Part shown: one piece after another, positions 17,774 through 26,921 of the stretch
How the letters are laid out: every line of letters starts with the position of its first letter
Numbering within the stretch: the stretch's first letter is position 1
Source of the DNA: Peptococcaceae bacterium
GTDB lineage: Bacteria; Bacillota; Desulfitobacteriia; Desulfitobacteriales; Syntrophobotulaceae
DNA length: 64,000 nucleotides
Direction of reading: 5' to 3'
Assembly (NCBI GenBank): GCA_012517475.1
Contig: JAAYUV010000060.1
Location: 1-64,000 of the forward strand
Notes under the pieces: model-generated
Databases searched by the model: none
What the model saw: the letters and a program-made list of their open reading frames with translations, nothing else
Told to the model about the DNA's origin: nothing
Translations under genes and position numbers: made by a program

Positions 17774-18250
17774 TCAACGATTTATACTCCACCGGCATCT
17801 ACAAAAAAATAATTTAGTCGAGCGGAGTCTCCTATCACTTGCAGTTAATACCATTAGCAAAATCAGGCCGGCTGCGATAAACAACCAACCGGCAGCATAG
17901 AACAGCACGACATACGGTGAATTTGTTCCCGCAATATCCAAAATTCCCTTAAGAAAGCTGCCCACTGTCAGTGCCGCAATCCCGGAATTATATAGATTGT
18001 AAAATGCTCTATACCCGGCAAAATGTGTTATCCTCGGAAACAAGCGTTGTATGAAGATGTAGAATAACGTTCCTCCAAGCAACGGATACAAGAACATCCA
18101 TGTCATGGCAGCAGAGCGCACTCCATGTCCAAAGATGGCATAAATATTGTTTATCGCAATCGCTGCGAATGATAATGTCAAATAAACCAATATGGTTTTG
18201 CGAGTCTGCCCGCTCTGACCTCTCTTAATATCCAATATAGACAATGTCAC
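17774..18250 (-). CDS. Small integral membrane protein
   Basis: 158 residues from a GTG with GAGAGG upstream, overlapping the NAGPA gene by 26 bases. Four hydrophobic helices (about residues 19-40, 48-68, 88-105, 113-137) and a basic C-terminus. No family is recognised with confidence. It is translationally coupled to the glycosidase gene, so it may share a cell-envelope role. Confidence 0.6.
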   Translation of the reverse strand: MTLSILDIKRGQSGQTRKTILVYLTLSFAAIAINNIYAIFGHGVRSAAMTWMFLYPLLGGTLFYIFIQRLFPRITHFAGYRAFYNLYNSGIAALTVGSFLKGILDIAGTNSPYVVLFYAAGWLFIAAGLILLMVLTASDRRLRSTKLFFCRCRWSINR

Positions 18251-18761
18251 TTACCTCTCTTTCTTTGGCATTTCTTCCGTCAGTAGGATTATTGATTATT
18301 TTACCGTTAAAAACCATTGTGGAAGATCCTCCGCCATCCAAGTTATATGCTGTAGTGCAGCCTCTCTGCTTAAACTCCTGAGCAAGTTCTAAGAGAGAAA
18401 GCCCTTCGCTCTCACTGGTACGCCCATCAGATACAATAATGATATAGTGCAAATCTGAAATTTGACCAATGGCAGTTCTGGGATTGCTTTTTTGGGATTG
18501 TGAAACTTCACTGCTGCTGTCTACAGCAATTTGACCATTTTCGATCAGTGCGGGGCCAAATGAGAATATTTGCCAAATACCAGCTGTATTCAAAGATTGT
18601 GTACTCACTTGGTTTTCATGAATAATTGAGAAATTTCCCGCTTGGTTGATCACCAGCGCTTCGTCGTCTGCCGCTCCCCTCGCAGAATCACGATAGAGCA
18701 CACCGTTGCGCAATACATACCCTTGATTTCTAAATCCATGAGTGAAATTACAGCCGCCCAT
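18225..18761 (-). pseudogene. NAGPA-type phosphodiester glycosidase, N-terminally truncated
   Basis: The readable part, RNQGYVLRNGVLYRDS, NPRTAIGQ, LHYIIIVSDGR and AYNLDGGGSSTMVFNG, is the C-terminal core of phosphodiester glycosidases (NAGPA domain), with the conserved DGGGSS motif. The family normally has an INGDYY-type beginning and a signal or membrane anchor, all missing here. The ATG at 18761 abuts the stop of the GtrA-domain gene, and its first residues are not family-like. A deletion between the two genes is the simplest reading. Confidence 0.75.
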
Positions 18762-19735
18762 CTATAGGGCTTTGTAAAAAATGCTTTCATTTCTGGCTTG
18801 AACCTCTCTACTCTTGGTATTAAAAATAAATTTCTTTTGGATTTGGTAGCCGATAAAAAACAAAGAAGTATCTACTAATATTTTTACGAGGGTAATCGGT
18901 ACCGGCAAAGAGCTCAGACTGGCTACAAAGACCCAGCTTAGCATCATCTGGCAGCAGAATAAAGCCAAATATTTTAATACTTCTTCGCCATTACGGTTTT
19001 TACTTTGAAAAACCCAATATTTATTGATCAGAAAATTTACATTGCCGGACATGAGCCGGGCAGTCACTATAGCAGCTAAAATCCCGGCAGATCCTGTCCC
19101 AAACAATAAACTGACAAGCAGGGTGAACAGCAGCAGGTCTGTTATGGCCGAAACCAGTGAAGAGAGACTGTATTTAAAGCTGTATTTAAATATGTTTAAG
19201 TAGATTTTAAGAAAATCTCTTACCGGATGGAAATGAGATGACTGATTGCCATCCAAATAAATTGTTCCAATCGGCACATTGACTAACGAAATTTCATTCC
19301 GCGCCATTTCCAGCAACAGGTTCATTTCATACTCATACCTGTTTCCCGGCACGGAAAGACATATTTCCGTAAATTTTTTTGGAATTCCCCGAAGCCCTGT
19401 TTGGGTATCCGCGCATCGCTTACCCGTGCTTAATAAAAACACGAAGGAAGTGATTCGGTTTCCCCACCTGCTTTTAAATGGAATATTTTTTTCGTTGAAA
19501 TTCCTTGTACCTAAAATAAGTGCCCCGGATTTTGTTCCAGCGAATCAGCCACTTTTAGAATATCCTCCGGCGCATGCTGCCCGTCGGCATCTGCAGTAAC
19601 ATAGCCGCAGCATTCAGGGTAATTTTGTGCGGCATATTGGATTCCTGTTTTGAGGGCAGCGCCTTTTCCCATATTTTTTTCATGCCGGCAGATTTCACAA
19701 TTAAACTTATTTTTTTTAGTGTAAGTCCATGATGT
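18762..19735 (-). pseudogene. Glycosyltransferase 2-GtrA fusion gene, frameshifted
   Basis: Two frames together give a family-2 glycosyltransferase with NMGKGAALKTGI, VTADADGQH (the DxD site), GTRNF, DTQTGLRGIP, joined to a four-helix GtrA membrane domain. The frames separate at about 19508-19514 where a run of T seems to be one base short: HLF then stop, while LGTRNF continues in the next frame. The N-terminal DDGS region is missing upstream of about 19730. This combination usually transfers sugars to a polyprenyl carrier or flips them across the membrane. Probably inactive. Confidence 0.82.
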
Positions 19736-19847
19736 CCAGAACTCTTGTTTCCTGGGGGTAGTGGACCAAGACAACACCCGTTGTGAAATTTCCGGAACCG
19801 GGATCAGTTCGGTAAAAACGAATGGAATTTAGTCCGGGTGAACTCAT
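19716..19847 (-). pseudogene. Start of an unknown gene, fused to glycosyltransferase DNA
   Basis: An ATG overlapping the stop of the upstream gene (ATGA) opens a 43-residue frame, MSSPGLNSIRFYRTDPGSG..., ending in VLDIMDLH. The coupling suggests a real gene start. It stops where glycosyltransferase sequence begins in another frame, so it looks like the 5' end of a lost gene. I do not recognise the protein. Confidence 0.45.
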
Positions 19848-20527
19848 CTCTTGTTGTCCTGGTTATTGTAAAACCACTCTAACAGCGCTTGTTTCCATTG
19901 CGGTGAAAAGGAATAGAGATGATTACGCTCCAGTTCAGCATAGTTATGGAAGAAAGCTGCCATGATATAATTTGTTTTGGGCAGTTTTGAGCCGATCCAG
20001 CCAACGGAAGATAAATCATCTAAAATTTCCTTTAGTCTATCCGGATTATTGATTTCGTCCAGAAATGTGAGCGGGTATTTCAGGCACAGCGGCTGTCCTG
20101 TTTCCCCGGCCAGAAGTTCAAGATGTTCTACCATATTTAAGGTAGGCTCCAGATAATAAAAGACGGGATATGAGTCGTCCATAAAGGCGCCGGTTTTTGG
20201 ATTCTGCAGACTTAGGTAAAACTCCATCTCTGATTTTTTATCGGTAAACTCCGGCACCTTAATCAGACCTTCTCTGGTCTTTAACTGTTTGTGCAGCTCA
20301 TTTAACTTGGTAAGGGCAGTAAAATATTGCCCTTTATCCAGGTAATAGGCACATCCGAGCATCTTAAATTCAAATTCGCCCATATAGTACCCTTCTGCTT
20401 GCAGCTTGCCGTTTAATTGAAACATCTCTGAGATCGAGGCTATGCTGCGATAGATATACAATCCTGATCCAATGATGAATGTTGTAATAATGACAGATAT
20501 TGTTATGAATAGATTCTTTCTCCTCAT
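19844..20527 (-). CDS. Membrane-anchored extracytoplasmic protein of unknown function
   Basis: 227 residues. A basic start followed by one hydrophobic segment (about residues 8-27) suggests an N-terminal anchor, with the remainder outside the cytoplasm. The mature part is mostly helical with aromatic residues and no recognised motif. ATG at 20525-20527 has AAGGTG 7 bases upstream. A terminator stands between it and the response-regulator gene. Confidence 0.55.
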   Translation of the reverse strand: MRRKNLFITISVIITTFIIGSGLYIYRSIASISEMFQLNGKLQAEGYYMGEFEFKMLGCAYYLDKGQYFTALTKLNELHKQLKTREGLIKVPEFTDKKSEMEFYLSLQNPKTGAFMDDSYPVFYYLEPTLNMVEHLELLAGETGQPLCLKYPLTFLDEINNPDRLKEILDDLSSVGWIGSKLPKTNYIMAAFFHNYAELERNHLYSFSPQWKQALLEWFYNNQDNKR

Positions 20528-20562
20528 CAAAAATCACCTTACCTATCGTATTTCAAAATAAA

Positions 20563-20598
20563 GAATCCCTCATCTTCATTGTAAAGACGAGGGATTTC
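20563..20598 (-). terminator. Terminator after the response-regulator gene
   Basis: A stem of about 14 bp (GAATCCCTCATCTT against AAGACGAGGGATTTC, one mismatch) with a 6-8 base loop. On the minus strand it is followed by CTTTATTTTG. Confidence 0.75.
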
Positions 20599-20638
20599 TT
20601 ACACATTATACTTTCGATAGATTTTTCTCTGACTTAAG

Positions 20639-21289
20639 TCATGTTTTTTGTGCCAGGAGAGCCAGCTGGGTCCTGTCCCTGGCCCCAAGTTTAGCCAATA
20701 AGCTGCTGACATGGCTTTTCACTGTTCCTTCCGTAATAAAGAGTGCCGCAGATATTTCCTTGTTGGACAGACCGTTGCCAATCAAGCGCAGGACTTCTTT
20801 CTCGCGGTTGGTTAGTTGAGTTAAATCATGTTCAGGCAAGTTTTCAGAGGCGGTTCCCGCTCCACAAGCTGCAATTTTCCCCAGGAGTTTTTGTGTTGCA
20901 TCAGGATGCAGGCAAACTCCTCCGGTATGAACAACCCGGATGATCTTGAATAATTCGTCAGGCTGTGTATCCTTCAGTAAAAAGCCTTTGGCACCGTTTT
21001 GTAAGCCTTCGTAAATCAGCATTTCTTCGTTAAAGGTAGTTAGAATTAGCACCTTGGCATCAGGGAACAGCCTGCTGATTTCCTTTGTTGCAGCGATCCC
21101 ATTCATGATCGGCATACGCGCATCCATTAACACGATATCGGGATTTGTCCGCCCGCAAAAATCCAGTGCTTCCTGTCCATTATGACAAACCCCGATTACT
21201 TCAAAATCCTCTTCAAGCTGCAGGATAGCGTTTAAGCCCTCGCATACAATTGGTTGATCATCCACAATTAATATGGTAATTTTATTCAT
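20639..21289 (-). CDS. NarL/LuxR-family response regulator
   Basis: 216 residues. The receiver domain has the acidic pair Asp10/Asp11, phosphoacceptor Asp56 (LMDARMP) and LLKD Lys; the C-terminal LuxR helix-turn-helix (LTNREKEVLRLIGNGLSNKEISAALFITEGTVKSHVSSLLAKL) is complete. The start overlaps the last bases of the adjacent kinase relic, so the two were a two-component pair. With its kinase broken, activation would depend on cross-talk or acetyl phosphate. Confidence 0.93.
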   Translation of the reverse strand: MNKITILIVDDQPIVCEGLNAILQLEEDFEVIGVCHNGQEALDFCGRTNPDIVLMDARMPIMNGIAATKEISRLFPDAKVLILTTFNEEMLIYEGLQNGAKGFLLKDTQPDELFKIIRVVHTGGVCLHPDATQKLLGKIAACGAGTASENLPEHDLTQLTNREKEVLRLIGNGLSNKEISAALFITEGTVKSHVSSLLAKLGARDRTQLALLAQKT

Positions 21290-21292
21290 TGC

Positions 21293-22029
21293 CCGGTCCC
21301 CCGTTTATCAATATGCCCGTCAATCTTGAAACCATTATTCTTTGGGACTGAAAGTGAATAGCCCCGCCAAGATCAGCTATTCTATTTTTCATACTTCTTT
21401 CCTGCTTCAAGGGTTAGAATCAAACCGGTAAGGTCATGACCCAGACTGTCGTGAATCTCAGCGGCCAATCGCCGCCGCTCCGCTTGAGAGGCCAATTCTT
21501 CATTCCAAGCCAGACTTTCTCGTAGTCGCTGGTTGATGTAGCTGAGTTCTTTCGTCTGCCTTTCATAGGCCAGTCTTTGTTCTCTCTGAGCTCTTTCACT
21601 TAAAACCAGAACGATTACCAGCACATAAAGAAGCATTTCCGCAAATCCTGGTATTTCCACCGGTCCGCCTCTGCTCATATCAAAAAGGACGGAAGAGGCG
21701 GTATTGGCCAGTAAAGTCAGCGGAGCTAAAGCAAGTGCATAGGGTTTTGGCAATACGGCAATCTCTTCGATCATATAAAGCAAACACAGCTTGTCAAAAC
21801 TGCCGCGATCGAAAGTCCAAGAGAAAAGAACGGCTAAGATGATGTTGAATAGAAAAGTAATGATATTCAGTTTTAAACTGCGATACCCGGAAGCGCTTCG
21901 CCAAAAATCACAGACCAGCATGACAAGAGCAAGCGCTATCGGGGGGATACCTAATGAGGTCGCCTGGAATGACTTAACGAAAACTAAATAGCAGATAACA
22001 ATTTTGATTACTATTAATAGTCTAAACAT
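21293..22029 (-). pseudogene. Sensor histidine kinase with internal deletion
   Basis: Residues 1-145 hold four to five membrane helices, then a coiled region and the phosphoacceptor box RRRLAAEIHDSLGHDL (His193). The frame stops at 21382 directly after this box. Past the stop, another frame reads MKNRIADLGGAIHFQSQ, the last part of the HATPase domain. The ATP-binding N and G1 boxes between are gone. The deletion shifts the frame, so no kinase can be made. Confidence 0.85.
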
Positions 22030-22149
22030 ATATTAACGATTAATTAACCTCGATAACTAAATTCTTACTTGTAATTCCACACTTTTCTTATTTTTCCTTT
22101 CAATCATCAGGTGGGTCTTTTTCCCCTATTTCCCTATACTGATACAAAA

Positions 22150-22177
22150 ATTCCCGTGAACACTCGTGCACGGGAAT
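22150..22177 (-). terminator. Terminator downstream of the carboxynorspermidine operon
   Basis: A 9-bp perfect stem (ATTCCCGTG/CACGGGAAT) with a 10-base loop, followed on the minus strand by TTTTTG. The sequence from 22030 to 22149 is a T-rich leader of the kinase gene. Confidence 0.75.
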
Positions 22178-22247
22178 ATAAAAAGCACACCTTATTATTC
22201 TAAAGATTATTTAACTAATTGAACATTAACGGCTTTCTGAGTCGGAA

Positions 22248-22481
22248 TTATTTTATATTTCTCTTTCCTTGCTTTTTTAATTTAATCAGCTGTTCATGTG
22301 AAAGTCTGGACTTAGTCAATATATCGATCCATTCTTCCTCAGAAAACAAGGTTTCCAGGTCGTCAGACAAGTTAACGTATCTGTCAGGATAATCAGCCTC
22401 TATAATATCTAAAATTCCTTGAGGATACAATTCCTTGTCATATTGATTCTTCCTGGCTCTTTTTCGTCGCGGCAGTTCCAT
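22248..22481 (-). CDS. Small charged hypothetical protein
   Basis: 77 residues from an ATG preceded by GAGAGG. The N-terminus is strongly basic (PRRKRARK) and the middle acidic (SDDLETLFSEEEW); the C-terminus is basic again. No family is recognised. It is 52 bases downstream of the decarboxylase gene and before the terminator, so it is probably the last gene of the polyamine operon. Confidence 0.6.
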   Translation of the reverse strand: MELPRRKRARKNQYDKELYPQGILDIIEADYPDRYVNLSDDLETLFSEEEWIDILTKSRLSHEQLIKLKKQGKRNIK

Positions 22482-22533
22482 AAGACCTCTCAAGCAAATT
22501 GCTTATTTAATATATTATTTTCAAGCTAATCAT

Positions 22534-23685
22534 TTAAGATAAACGGTTTTTAAAATCCTCATAGCCAAACCGCCGTATCATCCTGATGCCTTCTTCTTCG
22601 TTGTACAGTGCAATACTCGGCAGGTTTATGCCGTTAAACATGTTATTCTTTACCATGGTGTAGTGGGCCATATCGCAAAAGACCAGCTTATCACCAGGTT
22701 TTAAGGGCTCTTGAAAGGAATAGTCACCTATGATATCCCCGGCAAGACAAGTATTGCCGCCGAGCCGATAAGTATAGGGATGTTCATTAGGGCAGCCCGA
22801 ATTGACAATATTGGGCCGATAAGGCATTTCCAGTACATCCGGCATATGGCATGCTGCTGAAGCATCCAAAATTGCAATCTTCATCCCATTGTCAACAATA
22901 TCCAGGACCTTGGACACCAGGAACCCGGTATTCAAGGCAATGGCCTCCCCCGGCTCCAGATAGATATCTACTCCATACTTGTCCTTTAAATATACAATAC
23001 AACGGACCAGAGTTTCAATATCATAATCGGACCTGGTTATATGATGACCGCCGCCCAGATTCAGCCATTTCATCTTTTTGATGGTTTCCCCGAATTTTTC
23101 CTCAACCACTTTTATTGTACGTTCCAGGGTGTCGGAATTTTGCTCGCACAGGGTATGAAAATGAAGTCCGTCAATGCCTTCAAGCTCTTCAAGCTTAAAA
23201 TTGGACAGGGTTACTCCCAGTCTTGAATACTCATAGCAGGGGTTATAAATAGGAGTTTCAATTTCGGAATACTCTGGGTTGATGCGGATTCCGCACTCAA
23301 TTTTCTTTGAATGGTTTTTCACCTTATCTTTGTATTTATTCCATTGATCAAAGGAGTTAAAAACCATATGGTCACAATACCCAAGGAGTTCATCCATTTC
23401 CTCATCGATATAAGCCGGTTCATAAACATGAACTTCTTTGCCCATTTGTTCATAACCGAGCCTGGCCTCAAACAAGGAGCTGGCGGCAATACCCTTTAGA
23501 TATTGACCCACCAACGGAAACACGGAGTGCATGGAGAATCCTTTCAGGGCGAGGATGATTTTACATCCTGTACGCTCCTGCACGGATTTGAGAATTTCAA
23601 GGTTATGGATAAGAAGTTTTTCATCAACAAGATAACATGGTGTCGGCAATTCTTTTATATTTATGTTCAATGATTTATTCCTCAT
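22534..23685 (-). CDS. nspC: Carboxynorspermidine decarboxylase
   Basis: 383 residues from an ATG overlapping the upstream stop codon (a TTG at 23670 is also possible). A fold-III PLP decarboxylase: ALKGFS carries the cofactor Lys, GLHFHTLCEQ and LNLGGGHH are family motifs, and CDMAHYTMVKNNMFNG is the C-terminal active-site segment of carboxynorspermidine decarboxylases. It makes spermidine or norspermidine from the carboxylated precursor made by the neighbouring dehydrogenase. Confidence 0.93.
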   Translation of the reverse strand: MRNKSLNINIKELPTPCYLVDEKLLIHNLEILKSVQERTGCKIILALKGFSMHSVFPLVGQYLKGIAASSLFEARLGYEQMGKEVHVYEPAYIDEEMDELLGYCDHMVFNSFDQWNKYKDKVKNHSKKIECGIRINPEYSEIETPIYNPCYEYSRLGVTLSNFKLEELEGIDGLHFHTLCEQNSDTLERTIKVVEEKFGETIKKMKWLNLGGGHHITRSDYDIETLVRCIVYLKDKYGVDIYLEPGEAIALNTGFLVSKVLDIVDNGMKIAILDASAACHMPDVLEMPYRPNIVNSGCPNEHPYTYRLGGNTCLAGDIIGDYSFQEPLKPGDKLVFCDMAHYTMVKNNMFNGINLPSIALYNEEEGIRMIRRFGYEDFKNRLS

Positions 23686-24880
23686 CAAGTAGAGTTGGCG
23701 CAAAATCCTCTTTCCACGGTAATCCGTACTTATTCAGCGCTTCCATGAAGGGATCGGGATCAAATTCTTCAACATTGAAAACTCCGGGCTTTTTCCATAC
23801 CCCCTGCATCATTAACATGGCTCCAATCATGGCAGGAACCCCGGTGGTATAGGAAATGGCCTGTGAACCTACTTCGGCAAAACATTCCTGATGGTCACAG
23901 ACGTTATATACATAGTAGGTTTTTGGTTTTCCGTCTTTGATCCCTTGAATGATACAGCCGATATTCGTTTTCCCCTTCGTTCTTGGTCCAAGGGACGCGG
24001 GGTCCGGCAAAACCGCCTTTAAAAACTGCAGGGGAATGATCTGCCTGCCTTCATATTCGATAGGTTCAATGGAAGTCATCCCAACATTTTGCAGGACTTT
24101 CAAATGGTTTATATAGTTGTCGGAAAAAGTCATCCAGAATCTTATTTGTTTTACGCCTTTTATGTTGAGAGCTAAAGATTCCAATTCTTCATGGTATAAA
24201 AGATAGATGTTTTTGGGGCCAATCTCATCCAGATCATAAACTTTTTTTACGGAAAGAGGATCAGTTTCTATCCATTCACCGTTCTTAAAATAACGGCCCT
24301 TGGCTGTGATTTCCCGAATATTGATTTCGGGGTTAAAATTCGTAGCGAAGGGATAACCGTGATCCCCTCCGTTGGCATCAACAATGTCAATCGTATGAAT
24401 TTCATCAAAATAATGCTTTTGAGCATAAGCACAGAAAATCCCTGTAACCCCGGGATCAAAACCGCTTCCCAATAAAGCGGTTATCCCTGCCGCAGCAAAT
24501 TTTTCTCTGTAGGCCCACTGCCATTTGTACTCAAACTTAGGTATATCAGGCGGTTCGTAATTTGCCGTATCCAGATAATCCACCCCGGTTGCGAGGCAAG
24601 CATCCATAATCGTCAAATCCTGATAAGGAAGCGCTACGTTAATCACAATATCCGGCTTAAAATCCTTGATGAGTGTAATTACCTCGTCCGTATTATCTGC
24701 ATCAAGCTGAGCAACCCGTATTTTCGTACGGCTTCCGGTTAATTTATCTTTTATATCCTGGCATTTTTTAATCGTCCGACTTGCGAGACAAATCTCCTCA
24801 AAAACTTCGGGAACCTGGCAACATTTATGTACTACAACGTTTGCCACGCCACCGGCCCCAATAACCAAGGCTTTTCCCAC
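23675..24880 (-). CDS. Carboxynorspermidine synthase (saccharopine dehydrogenase-like)
   Basis: 401 residues. The N-terminal VIGAGGVANVVVHKC is a Rossmann NAD(P)H-binding loop; LGSGFDPGVTGIFCAYAQKHYFDEI and GGDHGYPFATNFNPEINIREI match carboxyspermidine dehydrogenases. It condenses aspartate semialdehyde with putrescine or diaminopropane and reduces the imine. It overlaps the decarboxylase gene by 11 bases, which gives the complete alternative spermidine pathway of two enzymes. Confidence 0.93.
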   Translation of the reverse strand: MGKALVIGAGGVANVVVHKCCQVPEVFEEICLASRTIKKCQDIKDKLTGSRTKIRVAQLDADNTDEVITLIKDFKPDIVINVALPYQDLTIMDACLATGVDYLDTANYEPPDIPKFEYKWQWAYREKFAAAGITALLGSGFDPGVTGIFCAYAQKHYFDEIHTIDIVDANGGDHGYPFATNFNPEINIREITAKGRYFKNGEWIETDPLSVKKVYDLDEIGPKNIYLLYHEELESLALNIKGVKQIRFWMTFSDNYINHLKVLQNVGMTSIEPIEYEGRQIIPLQFLKAVLPDPASLGPRTKGKTNIGCIIQGIKDGKPKTYYVYNVCDHQECFAEVGSQAISYTTGVPAMIGAMLMMQGVWKKPGVFNVEEFDPDPFMEALNKYGLPWKEDFAPTLLDEE

Positions 24881-24887
24881 TACAATA

Positions 24888-25208
24888 CCCCCATTTCCTT
24901 ATGCAATTATCAGAATGATTATAATTAATATTCCGCATATTATCAATCAATTTCGACAGTAATTTTATATTCATATTATCACAACTTTTGCCAAGTACCT
25001 AAAAGAAAAAGGGGCAAAATGCCCCAAGACTTTGATATTAAGCTATTTATATTATGAGACTTTTGCATAATTAGATATTTTAATTCTTTAAGCACAACTA
25101 ACTTGGTCAATCATCAGTTGAGACCAACGACAAAGACTTATTCGGCTAAAATCAGCGTTCATTCATAATCAATCACTAAAAACCAGAATTTGATCTGACA
25201 CACTGGAA
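24888..25208. other. Gene-free stretch with a minus-strand terminator
   Basis: A hairpin GGGGCA/TGCCCC at 25011-25025, followed on the minus strand by CCTTTTTCTTTT, would shield the polyamine operon from upstream transcription. The remainder is AT-rich. I see no coding frame here. Confidence 0.6.
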
Positions 25209-25560
25209 CTAAGCTGTTTTTTTAATTGATGAATTAGTATTTTTGATGGCCAAAGCTGAGGAGAGCAAGATAATTGCATTCAAGAAGATATATGATTTTA
25301 CTTTTTCGACACCTCTAACATGTAGATCATTGGCCGTCAAATGTTCCTTTAAACGAGCGAAGCTCCGCTCTACGCTGGTGCGTTTGTCGTAAAGTAACTC
25401 CCAATTTCTCGTATTTCGGTGAGGTAAACAAAAGCGTCTTAAGTCTTGATTTACATTTACCTTAGTTACCAGACCATAATTGGAAGATGAACACCAGTTT
25501 GAGCCTTGTGGGCAGTCTGCTTTACCTAGGACGTTACTTTTATCCTTAAAGAAAAACTGT
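25209..25560 (-). pseudogene. Transposase C-terminal relic
   Basis: One frame reads DKSNVLGKADCPQGSNWC, then LLYDKRTSVERSFARLKEHL and YIFLNAIILLSSALAIKN before a TAG stop. The KRTSVERSFxRLK segment with its Glu is the end of a DDE transposase core. The first two-thirds of the gene and both element ends are missing. It is unrelated to the IS4-type element at 38.6 kb. Confidence 0.75.
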
Positions 25561-25655
25561 TTTCATTGAAGGGATTTGACGGAAATACCAGATATTCCTG
25601 ATTATTCCTGTTAAACCATAAAAAAATTCCTTATAATTTGAGATAGGTCAACAAT

Positions 25656-25985
25656 CTTAGTGTGACAATGTTTTTGGTGGGCGCAGTTGTATTTGGGTTG
25701 GGATTTGGAACATTTAATCCCGAAGTAAATTTAACAATTATTAAAATAGTTCCTCGCGCAGCAGCTACTCTTGCTCTTTCTATTTTTATCGGTTTTACAA
25801 ACTTTGGCCAATTTTTGTCCCCAATGGGTTTAAAGCTCATTACAGATTCACTGGGAATGAAAGGTGCCTTAGCTCCCTGGGTAGTCTCCGGGCCTATCCT
25901 CATTGCAGCTGCAATCATCGTTGCTTTAGGGATAGCTCTTTCCAAGCCTGCTAATAAATCAGACTCTGCAAATGTAGAATCGTAA
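25656..25985 (+). pseudogene. MFS transporter, C-terminal fragment
   Basis: About 109 residues with three hydrophobic helices: FLVGAVVFGLGFGTFNPEVNLTIIKIVP, ATLALSIFIGFTNFGQFLSPM and PWVVSGPILIAAAIIVALGIAL. These match the last helices of a major-facilitator transporter (normally about 400 residues). There is no ribosome site. It abuts the transposase relic, so transposition or deletion removed the rest. Confidence 0.75.
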
Positions 25986-26043
25986 GCCACATATTACTAA
26001 CTGTCCACAATCATAAAAGAATCCTCTTAATCAAACACTACCA

Positions 26044-26074
26044 ATATGGGGTGCCAAAACTTGGCACCCCATAT
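26044..26074 (+). terminator. Strong palindromic terminator
   Basis: A 14-bp perfect stem (ATATGGGGTGCCAA/TTGGCACCCCATAT) with a 3-base loop. It follows the MFS relic and is next to a second hairpin for the opposite strand. Confidence 0.7.
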
Positions 26075-26093
26075 CATATTTTATCTCTGGCAT

Positions 26094-26123
26094 AAAAAAA
26101 GTACCCCCAAAAATAAGGGGGTA
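26094..26123 (-). terminator. Terminator of the DUF1847 gene
   Basis: Stem TACCCCC/GGGGGTA with an 8-base loop, followed on the minus strand by CTTTTTTT. It lies 10 bases after the stop codon. Confidence 0.85.
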
Positions 26124-26132
26124 TGAGTAGGC

Positions 26133-26792
26133 TTATTCCATATCGTTTTCCTCAAGCAGTCTCTTATAATAAAACCCGCTGGTGTATAGTGCTGCTGCGG
26201 GGTTATGACCAAGTACCCGGTCCTTAGTAATAAGCGTTGTCACGGGTGCCTCTGAATACTTAATAAATAAAGAATCATGACCAACACATAACCCGACTAT
26301 TACATTTAAGTCTGTCTTTTCTTCATTAAGTAACTTTGCTTGCAAAACAGGATTGCATAAGGATTCATGACAACCCTTTTGGATTTTTAACTTTTCGTCT
26401 ACTCCGACTTCTGTTTTGTCGGTTGAGCCAACTTTGCAGATCACACTATAACTTTCCAGCCCTTTTGCATGAAGTATTTTTGCAAACGTTTTCGCTTCAC
26501 TCATTAAACCTATACAGGTTGCGATCCCAATTTTTTTTGCTCCAATTTTCTTAGCAAAGAAAATGATCTCTTCTACCCGTGTTATCTTGCCATAGTATGT
26601 CCCCTCAATCTCTGCCGCCGCTTGGGATAACTTAGAAACGAGCTCATCGTTTCGATAAAGCCTATTCACTTCCTCGATCATCTCATGATCTGTATTCGTT
26701 GTAAGGCAGAACTGGGGAAAACTTTTTTCCCGCCTATAACAGTTGATAAGTCCACAGTCTGTGCAACTTAGATTCTTTGTTTCTTCGCTCAT
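26133..26792 (-). CDS. DUF1847 metal-binding protein
   Basis: 219 residues. An N-terminal Cys cluster (CTDCGLINCYRRE, FPQFC) and later CIGL, CKVG, KGCHESLCNP and LCVGHDSLF are typical of DUF1847, a family with likely metal or Fe-S binding common in anaerobes. Its function is unknown. It is monocistronic with its own terminator; the final residues ENDME are acidic. Confidence 0.85.
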   Translation of the reverse strand: MSEETKNLSCTDCGLINCYRREKSFPQFCLTTNTDHEMIEEVNRLYRNDELVSKLSQAAAEIEGTYYGKITRVEEIIFFAKKIGAKKIGIATCIGLMSEAKTFAKILHAKGLESYSVICKVGSTDKTEVGVDEKLKIQKGCHESLCNPVLQAKLLNEEKTDLNVIVGLCVGHDSLFIKYSEAPVTTLITKDRVLGHNPAAALYTSGFYYKRLLEENDME

Positions 26793-26921
26793 TTTTCAAA
26801 CTCCTTTTTATACTGGTTCGATAATCGGTACCCTTTAGGCAATTCTTCAAGTTTCTTCAGTCTCCTTCTTTTTTTTTACAAAAATTTGAAAACGTCTGAC
26901 CTCTTTATTTCGCGTATTTCT

